Source: JBBDIO01 sp040880365 (GTDB lineage Bacteria; Chloroflexota; Anaerolineae; Caldilineales; Caldilineaceae). Taken from it: a DNA stretch of 15,872 nt. The notes beneath the pieces were generated by a model. The model did not search any database. It was given only the letters and a program-made list of their open reading frames with translations, and was not told where the DNA came from. The translations under genes were made by a program, and so were the position numbers. Positions 7,207-13,140 of the stretch are shown here, piece by piece (within the stretch, counting starts at the first letter, position 1; each line of letters starts with the position of its first letter). The DNA is taken from contig JBBDIO010000212.1 in the NCBI GenBank assembly GCA_040880365.1, forward strand, positions 1 through 15,872, read 5' to 3'.

Positions 7207-8292
7207 TTAGGCGGTATATTTAGGGGTCTTGGGTGTGTGATTGCGTTGCATACGCAGGTCGCGCTTGACCAGCGGCAGCTCGACGCGTGCCCCGCCCTGG
7301 CGGTGCGATTCGATGAACGCAAAAATCACCTCGGTCGAAGCCAGCGCCACCCGCGGCCCACAGCGGCTGGGTTCGCCTGTATCCAGCGAATGGACCAGGT
7401 CTTCGATGAGCAATAGCGTAGAGCTGGCAGGTTCCGGGGGCTGGAACCCCTCGGCAGGCAGCAACGAAGTGCGCCCTGGGGAGCTGATCTGGCGCGTGCG
7501 CAACAGCCATTCCTGGGCATCGTTGAATGCGCTGAGCGCGCCTTCGGTGCCGATGGCGTCCACTTCCAGCCCGCGCGGGGTGAGCAACATGGATGCGGTC
7601 ACGCCATTTTCAAAAAAGATGGTGCCCGCGCCTACCGGATCATCCATCAGGATATCGCCGTCGAACATACCCTCGGCATTGGTCAGATAGGCCTGCACCC
7701 CTACCACGGGCACATCGCTGTTCAGACGCATGACCAAATCGATGGTGTGGCTGCCGGTGTTGAACATAGTGCCATTGTTATAGAGAACCAGGCTTTTGAG
7801 TTCGCCCAACTGCCCGCTGTCGATAACCGCTTTCATGGCGTCGTAGTTGGGATTCCAGCGGCGGTTGGTGCCCAGATTGAAAAAGACGTCGTTGCGCTCC
7901 AGGGCTTCGACCATAGCATCGGCCTCGGCCAAAGACGCGGCCATGGCCTTTTCGGCATAGATCGCCTTGATGCCGTGGTCTGCCGCATAGATGACAATCT
8001 CGGCGCGCGGTTCGGGTTGGGTGGCAACGCTGACAATATCCAGATTTTCGTTGGCAATCATCGCGCGATAATCGGTATATTGCCGTTCTTTGGGAATGTC
8101 ATAGCGTTCGCCAAAGCGTTCCATGACATCGGTGCGCACATCGGCGCACGCCACCAGGTCGGTGCGCGGACAGGCATAGAAGCCCGCGGCGTGGGAATAG
8201 GGGGGCACATGCTTGGGCGCGCCCACGACTTCATTATCAATAAAGCCCCCCATACGACTACAGCCGATGACCGCGGCGCGATAGGTTTTCAT
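7207..8292 (-). CDS. Gfo/Idh/MocA family oxidoreductase (paralogue 4, EKA variant)
   Basis: The preferred start is ATG 8292 (MKTYRAAVIGCSRMGG, 361 aa) with AAAGG about ten bases upstream. A GTG at 8313 in the same frame would add seven residues. The glycine motif is GCSRMG (10-15). The inserted segment HVPPYSHAAGFYACPRTDLVA (29-49) closely matches those of paralogues 1 and 3. The signature is AEKAMA (113-118), again Ala in place of Pro. RRWNPNY at 144-150 parallels RRWSPTF of paralogue 1, and GSHTIDLVM (180-188) opens the substrate domain. Paralogues 1, 3 and 4 therefore look like products of local duplication and divergence. This is the first gene of the minus-strand cluster, so the cluster promoter should lie in 8293-8600, although I see no convincing one. 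Confidence 0.88.
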   Translation of the reverse strand: MKTYRAAVIGCSRMGGFIDNEVVGAPKHVPPYSHAAGFYACPRTDLVACADVRTDVMERFGERYDIPKERQYTDYRAMIANENLDIVSVATQPEPRAEIVIYAADHGIKAIYAEKAMAASLAEADAMVEALERNDVFFNLGTNRRWNPNYDAMKAVIDSGQLGELKSLVLYNNGTMFNTGSHTIDLVMRLNSDVPVVGVQAYLTNAEGMFDGDILMDDPVGAGTIFFENGVTASMLLTPRGLEVDAIGTEGALSAFNDAQEWLLRTRQISSPGRTSLLPAEGFQPPEPASSTLLLIEDLVHSLDTGEPSRCGPRVALASTEVIFAFIESHRQGGARVELPLVKRDLRMQRNHTPKTPKYTA

Positions 8293-8632
8293 ACACACTG
8301 GCCTTTCTAACACGCAACGACGCGGCCGCTGCGCTTTTTGGTGAAATCAATTGGGTTGGTTGGTGGAAAATCTTGTGTACTGAATGGCAAAATCAGATGA
8401 GGATCTACCTGTCTGCTAGCCTGTGCCTGGGAATCAATCTCAACAACCGGCTAAAATCTCAGGCGTTGAAACCAAACTGTCTGCATCAGTATAGCAAACA
8501 CCCAGAGAACGGCGAAAGGTTTCGGCAACCCGCAGACAGGTGTGGCGATAAACTTGATAAACTTGAGGTCTGGCGTGGACAAAGCAGGATATATGGAGAT
8601 AAATGGGCAATTCCTTGACACTAGACAAACGC

Positions 8633-8657
8633 TGTCACGCCAGGAGGCGTGACCTAC
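8633..8657. repeat. Solitary REP unit (truncated copy C of the REPIN-like family)
   Basis: This is a single unit identical to the right-hand unit of copy A: stem GTCACGCC/GGCGTGAC, loop AGGA as read on this strand, and inverted GTAG head (CTAC). The eight bases to its left (8625-8632) match the corresponding region of copy A with one change, ACAAACGC against ACAATCGC. The left-hand partner has therefore been lost, and this is a decayed REPIN rather than an independent REP. The 7-bp direct repeat ACACTAG occurs at 8618-8624 and 8685-8691 on either side. Confidence 0.8.
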
Positions 8658-8690
8658 AAAAGATGCACAATTCAAGTTTACAGAACACTA

Positions 8691-8746
8691 GCAATAGCAC
8701 ACTGAGATCACGGCGAGTTCACGGCGAGATCTCAGTGTGCTATTGC
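8691..8746. repeat. Perfect 19-bp-stem hairpin with a repeated loop sequence
   Basis: Arms 8691-8709 and 8728-8746 (starting GCAATAGC and ending GCTATTGC) are perfectly complementary over 19 bp. The 18-nt loop carries most of two direct copies of CACGGCGAG (8709-8717 and 8720-8728) separated by TT. It begins 11 bp past the stop codon of the B2-type gene (minus strand), so it may act as an RNA 3'-end structure. No T-tract follows on either strand, so it is not a standard intrinsic terminator. It shares no sequence with the GTAG-headed family. Confidence 0.85.
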
Positions 8747-8757
8747 ACAGCCAATCA

Positions 8758-9225
8758 TCAGGCGCGCGCCAATAAAAAGCGGGCCACCACGGTAAACGCT
8801 TCGTGCCCAGACGCGCCGGTGAGGATGGTGTTGCCCATGCGCAGCCAGGCATGGGCCTGCATAGTATGGGACTGCATGGTGTGGGCAGTTTGAGAGGCGA
8901 GAGAGGGGTCGGGCTGGCGCAACATGCCCAGATAGACCATACCAGTGAGATTACGGCGTCGCAACATCCACGCGCAACCCAACGCCTGCACCAGACACTT
9001 GCTTTCCCACGGGGTACGCCGGGCCGCGGCACACACAGCCCTCGCCACCTGGATCGCGGCCGGGGGCGGGACGACATCGCCGCGCGGTTCATCCTGGCTC
9101 AGCGTCAGCCCCAGCATCCTGGTAATACGCCGGAAAGGAAACCAGATCAAACCCAACCGCACAATGCCCAATAGCAAAAAGGCTTCGGCAAAGATGAGGA
9201 TTCGGGCAGGTGAGAAGCGTTGCAT
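8758..9225 (-). CDS. Lasso peptide biosynthesis B2-type protein (transglutaminase-like cysteine protease)
   Basis: Starting at ATG 9225 (MQRFSPARIL) gives 155 aa, the normal B2 length. The frame is open to 9387 but the extra 54 residues do not resemble the family. Residues 8-40 are the hydrophobic, arginine-punctuated N-terminal segment typical of B2 proteins (ending FPFRRITRMLG). The catalytic Cys lies in WESKCLVQAL (73-82, Cys77), followed by MLRRRNLTGMVYLG. The His lies in AHAWLRMG (124-131, His125). The Asp expected about 12 residues after the His is not present (Gly137 there). In lasso pathways this domain removes the leader peptide with the help of a B1/RRE partner. No B1, lactam synthetase C, precursor or transporter is seen. 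The only partner is the divergent nucleotidyltransferase. Function outside a lasso pathway is unknown. Confidence 0.82.
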   Translation of the reverse strand: MQRFSPARILIFAEAFLLLGIVRLGLIWFPFRRITRMLGLTLSQDEPRGDVVPPPAAIQVARAVCAAARRTPWESKCLVQALGCAWMLRRRNLTGMVYLGMLRQPDPSLASQTAHTMQSHTMQAHAWLRMGNTILTGASGHEAFTVVARFLLARA

Positions 9226-9231
9226 GACCAA

Positions 9232-9260
9232 ATCATACCAAAAATTGCAGAGCCAACCAA
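9232..9260 (-). promoter_or_regulatory. Predicted promoter of the B2-type gene, probably leaderless
   Basis: Read on the minus strand, TTGGTT (9260-9255) and TATGAT (9237-9232) are separated by exactly 17 bp. The start codon at 9225 follows the -10 box by six bases. No Shine-Dalgarno sequence is present. This is the same arrangement as upstream of obg, and it supports choosing ATG 9225 over upstream starts. Confidence 0.5.
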
Positions 9261-9390
9261 TGCGTGCCCGGCATGGAATTCCTGATTTAAGCCCCTTGCG
9301 ACGCTGTGCCATAATAGGGAGGCACGTTTTGCTGTATTTCACCGCGCCCATTACGCCACCCATCCACCCATTATTGCACAGGCGCATCTC

Positions 9391-10674
9391 ATGTGGTTAA
9401 CCACGCATACATCTAACCCGACCCCTGCATCTAACCGGACCCTCGCCCCAATCCCGTGGGACCCGGAAGCCAATGGCGGCTGTCTGCCCTCTACGCGGCA
9501 AGAAAATCTGTTGGGCGCAGCACTCTTTGCCCCTGCTCAAGCCGTCGCAGCCTGGCATCGTTGGCGCGCGGAGGTCGATCCTACGCGCGATTTTATCGAC
9601 CCCGGCAGCGTGCGTCTGCTCCCGCTTGTCTATGAAAATCTGCGCCCCTGCGACCTGGACGATCCCTATCTGCAATCGCTCAAAGCGCTGCATCACCAGA
9701 CGGTATTCACCAATCAAATCCAGCTGCATGGCTGTGCCCAGCTCTTGGATCTGCTCCACGCTGCGGGCATCCCCACGCTTACGCTCAAGGGTGCGGCGCT
9801 GGTTTCCCAATATTACCCCACCGTGGGCACACGGCCTATGGGCGATTTCGATGTGCTGGTGCCCCATGCCCAGGCCGAAGCCGCGCTGGCGGTGCTGGAT
9901 GCGGCAGAATGGCGGCCTGTGGGGCTGGCGCATAGCCAGATCACGCCCGCACTGTTACAAGTGCGCCATGCTCAAAATTTTTCCGGCCCCAACCGCCGCC
10001 AAATCGATCTCCACTGGTATGCACTGGCCGGAAGCATGGACCCTGCGCTGGATCGGCAACTGTGGGATCAGGCGCAGCCGCTCACCCTTCACAATGTCAC
10101 GACCCAAACGCTCTGCCCCACGGATCAGCTCATCCATGTTTGCGTTCACGGCGCAGCCTGGTCGAGTGTGCCGCCGGTGCGCTGGATCCCCGACGCGGTG
10201 ATGACGTTGCGCGCCGCGGCAGATGCGGCCAATCCCGCGCCGGCGATTGACTGGACACGCCTGCTGGAGCTGGCGCGCGCCTATCAACTGGGTATGTCGC
10301 TGCACCACACCCTGAGCTATCTCCAGGCCCACATTCTGCCCCAGGTCGCCGCGGTCGATGCGCTGCCCGCCCCCGTGTTGGATACGCTGGCGCAGATGCC
10401 CACCACGCGCGCCGAACGGCGACTCTTCCGCGCACATACCCAGCGCTCCACCCGACTCGGTCAACTGCCGTTGCTCTGGGCGCGCTATCGCGCGTATCGG
10501 GCGCGCATCCAGAATGCACGCGCACACCGCGACGCGGGCAAAGGGGGACGGCTCAGTTTTCCAGGCTACATTGCGGTCTACTACGGCTATCGAGGACTAT
10601 CCGAGGTGTTGGGCTGGGCGATGATGCGTTCACGCGAACGCATTCAGCGCATGAGGCTGGGCTTGCGCCAATAA
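9391..10674 (+). CDS. Nucleotidyltransferase family protein (NTP_transf_5-like)
   Basis: This 427-aa protein shows the NTP_transf_5 pattern. LTLKGAAL at 130-137 is followed by TRPMGDFDVLV at 147-157, where Asp152 and Asp154 would bind metal. QIDLHW at 204-209 supplies a third acidic residue (Asp206). The C-terminal half is helical and Arg-rich (RAERRLFRAH, RYRAYRARIQ). Its substrate is not established. Relatives occur near lasso peptide B2 genes and polysaccharide or RiPP loci, which matches the divergent B2-type gene here (165 bp between start codons). The first ~30 residues are Thr/Pro-rich, and only a weak ribosome binding site precedes the ATG, so the start is less certain than the domain call. 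It could be any small-molecule or protein nucleotidyltransferase. Confidence 0.85.
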   Translation: MWLTTHTSNPTPASNRTLAPIPWDPEANGGCLPSTRQENLLGAALFAPAQAVAAWHRWRAEVDPTRDFIDPGSVRLLPLVYENLRPCDLDDPYLQSLKALHHQTVFTNQIQLHGCAQLLDLLHAAGIPTLTLKGAALVSQYYPTVGTRPMGDFDVLVPHAQAEAALAVLDAAEWRPVGLAHSQITPALLQVRHAQNFSGPNRRQIDLHWYALAGSMDPALDRQLWDQAQPLTLHNVTTQTLCPTDQLIHVCVHGAAWSSVPPVRWIPDAVMTLRAAADAANPAPAIDWTRLLELARAYQLGMSLHHTLSYLQAHILPQVAAVDALPAPVLDTLAQMPTTRAERRLFRAHTQRSTRLGQLPLLWARYRAYRARIQNARAHRDAGKGGRLSFPGYIAVYYGYRGLSEVLGWAMMRSRERIQRMRLGLRQ

Positions 10675-10711
10675 AAACAGGTGGCGGGTAGGACCTGCGC
10701 TACCCGCCACC
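10673..10711 (-). terminator. Intrinsic terminator of ftsH, overlapping the nucleotidyltransferase stop
   Basis: A perfect 12-bp stem GGTGGCGGGTAG (10680-10691) / CTACCCGCCACC (10700-10711) closes an 8-nt loop. On the minus strand it is followed by TG and five T residues (10677-10673), making a good terminator about 30 bp after the ftsH stop. On the plus strand it is followed only by a T/C-rich tail, so it may stop the converging nucleotidyltransferase transcript weakly. Confidence 0.85.
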
Positions 10712-10741
10712 TTCTCTGTATTGCGTCTAGTATCGCGTCGT

Positions 10742-12697
10742 TTAACTTTCTGCGCCCAACAGATCCAGAAATTCCTTACGATCCATCACTTCCCGCTCCA
10801 ACAAGGCTTCGGCCAATTGCTCCAGCTTATCCCGGTTTTCGTTGAGAATGCTCTGGGCACGGGCATAGGACGCATCCACAATCCGGCGCACTTCGCGGTC
10901 GATGCGGCGCGCCACATCTTCGCTATAGGTACGCTGTTCGCCAAAGTCCAGCCCCATGAAGGGATTGGAATCGCCCTGGCTCAGCTGCATAGGCCCGATG
11001 GCGTCGCTCATGCCATAGCGGGTCACCATCGCTTTGGCGAGCTTGGTCACGCGCTCCAGATCGTTGGTTGCGCTAGTGGTCGGCTCGGTGAAGACAATTT
11101 CTTCGGCGGCGCGCCCCCCCAGCAACCCGGTGATTTCGTCTTCGTATTCGGCGCGACTCTTGAGCGTGCGATCCTCGTTGGGCAAGGGCATGACATAGCC
11201 CAATGTCTGCCCACGGCTGATGATGGTAATCTTGCCCACCCGGTCGGTGAATTGCAGATTTTCCATGACGATGGCGTGTCCGGCCTCGTGGAAAGCCACA
11301 ATCTTGCGGTCCACCGTCGTCAACACACGGCTGCGCCGCGCCGGGCCGGCCATGACGCGTTCGATGGATTCGATAAGCTCATCCATGCTGATGGTGCGTT
11401 TGTTGCGCCGCGCGGCCAGAATGGCGGCCTCGTTGACCAGGTTTTCCAGATCGGCCCCCACCATGCCGGGTGTCTGCGCCGCGATGACATCCAAGTCCAC
11501 GTCGGGCGCCATCGGCTTGCCCCGCACATGCACATTGAGAATCGCCTCGCGCCCGCGGCGGTCGGGGCGATCTACAACCACCTTGCGGTCGAAACGCCCT
11601 GGGCGCAGCAACGCCGGATCCAGAATATCGGGCCGATTGGTGGCGGCGATAATCACAATGTTGGTTTCGCTGTCGAAACCGTCCATCTCCACCAGAATCT
11701 GGTTGAGCGTCTGTTCGCGTTCGTCGTTGCCGCCGCCCAGCCCCGCCCCGCGATGGCGACCCACAGCATCGATCTCATCGACAAAAATGATACAGGGGGC
11801 GGTTTTCTTGGCTTGTTCAAAGAGATCGCGCACACGGCTGGCGCCCACGCCCACAAACATCTCTACAAACTCGGAACCGGAGCTGCTGAAGAAAGGCACA
11901 CCGGCTTCACCGGCGACGGCCTTGGCTAAAAGTGTCTTGCCTGTGCCCGGCGATCCCACCATGAGCACACCCTTGGGGATGCGCGCGCCCAACGCTGCGA
12001 ACTTTTCCGGCTCTTTGAGGAATTCCACAACTTCCTGCAATTCCTGTTTGGCCTCATCCGAGCCTGCCACATCGGCAAAGGTGACTGTGGGACGATCCGC
12101 CGTATCCATTTTGCGGGCACGGCTGCGTCCAAACTGCATGGCCCGGTTTTGTCCCCCGCCACCCGCCTGGCGCATGATAAAGATAAAGAAGCCGAAGATC
12201 AACAGGAGGGGCAAAAGCATAATCAGCCAACTGAAAATCGCGCCGTTATTGGGTGGGCTTTCTACCACAATATTCAGCGTTTCCAGCCGCTGAGACGAAA
12301 CCCCCAACGATTTCAGGGTCTCCAGCAGGCTTTGCCCCGGTTCCTTGCGGCTGCGCAACGGCTCTTCGCTGCCCAACAGCTGTACAGTGAGCATATCGCC
12401 CTGCACCACAATGCGATCCACGGTCCCCGCATTCACTTGCGTCGCAATCTGATTCAGGCCGATCATATCGGCCAGATTGCTGCGCGGCGCAAAGAAAAAG
12501 CGCGAACCAAAGAGAATCAAGACTGCCAACACCAACCAAAACCAGGCCCGCCCCAGGAAACTGCCGCCTTTGTTGGGGCCTTGCTCGTTGGAGCCACGAT
12601 CATTGGAGCCACCGCCGTCACGCCGTTTATCGGGAGCAGGGCGTTTGCCCGAGTTCTCCTTTTTCGGCTGATTTTTTGGTTCTTGTTCAGCTGCCAT
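10742..12697 (-). CDS. ftsH: ATP-dependent zinc metalloprotease FtsH
   Basis: The start is ATG 12697 (MAAEQEPKNQ), preceded by GGAAGGTG. An upstream in-frame start at 12727 is less likely. The 651-aa protein has a charged, Gly/Asn-rich cytoplasmic tail (1-48), TM1 about 51-69, an extracytoplasmic domain, and TM2 about 154-174. The AAA module has Walker A GSPGTGKT (248-255), the FVG pore motif (281-283), Walker B IIFVDEID (303-310) and the SRH with arginine fingers (354-371). The peptidase has HEAGH (470-474) with Asp546 as third zinc ligand. FtsH is a membrane-bound hexamer that extracts and degrades misfolded or short-lived membrane and cytosolic proteins. All catalytic residues are intact. 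The N-terminal tail before TM1 is longer than the few residues seen in E. coli FtsH. It is the last gene of the minus-strand block but lies about 436 bp from its upstream neighbour, so it probably has its own promoter. Confidence 0.97.
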   Translation of the reverse strand: MAAEQEPKNQPKKENSGKRPAPDKRRDGGGSNDRGSNEQGPNKGGSFLGRAWFWLVLAVLILFGSRFFFAPRSNLADMIGLNQIATQVNAGTVDRIVVQGDMLTVQLLGSEEPLRSRKEPGQSLLETLKSLGVSSQRLETLNIVVESPPNNGAIFSWLIMLLPLLLIFGFFIFIMRQAGGGGQNRAMQFGRSRARKMDTADRPTVTFADVAGSDEAKQELQEVVEFLKEPEKFAALGARIPKGVLMVGSPGTGKTLLAKAVAGEAGVPFFSSSGSEFVEMFVGVGASRVRDLFEQAKKTAPCIIFVDEIDAVGRHRGAGLGGGNDEREQTLNQILVEMDGFDSETNIVIIAATNRPDILDPALLRPGRFDRKVVVDRPDRRGREAILNVHVRGKPMAPDVDLDVIAAQTPGMVGADLENLVNEAAILAARRNKRTISMDELIESIERVMAGPARRSRVLTTVDRKIVAFHEAGHAIVMENLQFTDRVGKITIISRGQTLGYVMPLPNEDRTLKSRAEYEDEITGLLGGRAAEEIVFTEPTTSATNDLERVTKLAKAMVTRYGMSDAIGPMQLSQGDSNPFMGLDFGEQRTYSEDVARRIDREVRRIVDASYARAQSILNENRDKLEQLAEALLEREVMDRKEFLDLLGAES

Positions 12698-13133
12698 TAC
12701 ACCTTCCACGTTTGCAAGCCTGCCCATTGTGGGCAGATAGGGAGCAGCGCTCCCAGGAACTAGCCGTTAATTCGATCCAGTTATTCAAGCCGTTTAATTC
12801 GAGCCGGTGCATTCAAATCACTCGGCAATCATTCAGCAACCGCGTCATTTTAGGTGAATTTGAATTGCTGCCATGTATCTACGACGCAAAACGCCCACAA
12901 CGGTGACGTTGGTTCCCGTGCCGACCCGCGTCTATGCGTCTGTTATAGAACACACGCGCGAAAAAATCCGTAAGTTTTATCGCCTCTGCAAGATTTGTCT
13001 GGGCAATTTGTCTGCGAAAAAGAAAACAGCCGCACCACAGCATTCAGGCTGTCATGTCCGGCTGTTTTCGCTGTCTCAATCAACTTCTGCAATCGGATAT
13101 CGTACCCGGTTGTCTTAACCCTATCCGATTGTC
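12698..13133. other. Intergenic region: ftsH leader and upstream repeats
   Basis: 436 bp without a convincing gene. Nearest ftsH are two small hairpins: TGCCC/GGGCA at 12721-12735 and GGGAGC/GCTCCC at 12740-12754. Next is an imperfect tandem repeat of about 26-28 bp (12763-12788 and 12789-12816, both starting GCCGTT and sharing TTAATTCGAKCC). A terminator follows at 13017-13069, then a small inverted repeat near the upstream gene's stop. The 81-codon plus-strand frame at 12873-13118 overlaps the terminator and shows no family features. I could not identify a clear -35/-10 pair for ftsH. Confidence 0.6.
13017..13069 (-). terminator. Intrinsic terminator of the HAD-like gene
   Basis: GAAAACAGCCG (13022-13032) pairs with CGGCTGTTTTC (13059-13069). 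Inside it sits a second stem ACAGC/GCTGT (13037-13041 and 13048-13052). Read on the minus strand, the outer stem is followed directly by five T residues (13021-13017). It lies about 65 bp after the stop of the 13134-14351 gene and separates it from ftsH. Confidence 0.8.
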
Positions 13134-13140
13134 TTAACCC
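13091..13140. repeat. Small nested inverted and direct repeats at the 3' end of the HAD-like gene
   Basis: TTGTCTTAACCC occurs at 13110-13121 and again at 13129-13140, 19 bp apart. The second copy contains the stop codon of the HAD-like gene. AATCGGATA (13091-13099) is complementary to TATCCGATT (13122-13130), with GGTT/AACC nested within. The pattern suggests a short local duplication at the gene end. Confidence 0.6.

Larger units (their letters stand above)
8293..8757. other. Gene-poor intergenic region with repeats
   Basis: About 465 bp between the dehydrogenase cluster and the lasso B2-type gene. It is visibly more AT-rich than its surroundings. Small open frames exist (for example 8373-8618 plus and 8451-8675 minus), but none has a family-like composition or a good ribosome binding site. 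It holds a tandem 9-bp repeat ATAAACTTG (8548-8565), the truncated REP unit (8633-8657) and the large hairpin (8691-8746). It should also hold the promoter of the dehydrogenase cluster. Confidence 0.6.

Noticed and set aside
7167..7322. Longer N-terminus for dehydrogenase paralogue 3 (start at 7322)
   Set aside because: It overlaps the end of paralogue 4, while ATG 7166 has a good GAGGAG site and begins exactly at the Rossmann strand.
8373..8675. Small frames in the gap, considered as a lasso precursor peptide
   Set aside because: None has a leader with a Thr at the penultimate leader position followed by a core starting Gly with an acidic residue at position 7-9, and none has a convincing ribosome binding site.
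9226..9387. Longer N-terminus for the B2-type protein (start at 9387)
   Set aside because: The extra residues do not resemble B2 proteins, and the region holds the predicted promoter of the gene. It would also leave only three bases between it and the divergent nucleotidyltransferase start.
10721..11929. 402-codon plus-strand open frame opposite ftsH
   Set aside because: It lies antisense to the highly conserved AAA and protease domains of FtsH. The His/Gly-rich translation is typical of a reversed GC-rich gene.
12873..13118. 81-codon plus-strand frame upstream of ftsH
   Set aside because: It overlaps the intrinsic terminator of the HAD-like gene, lacks a ribosome binding site and shows no family features.
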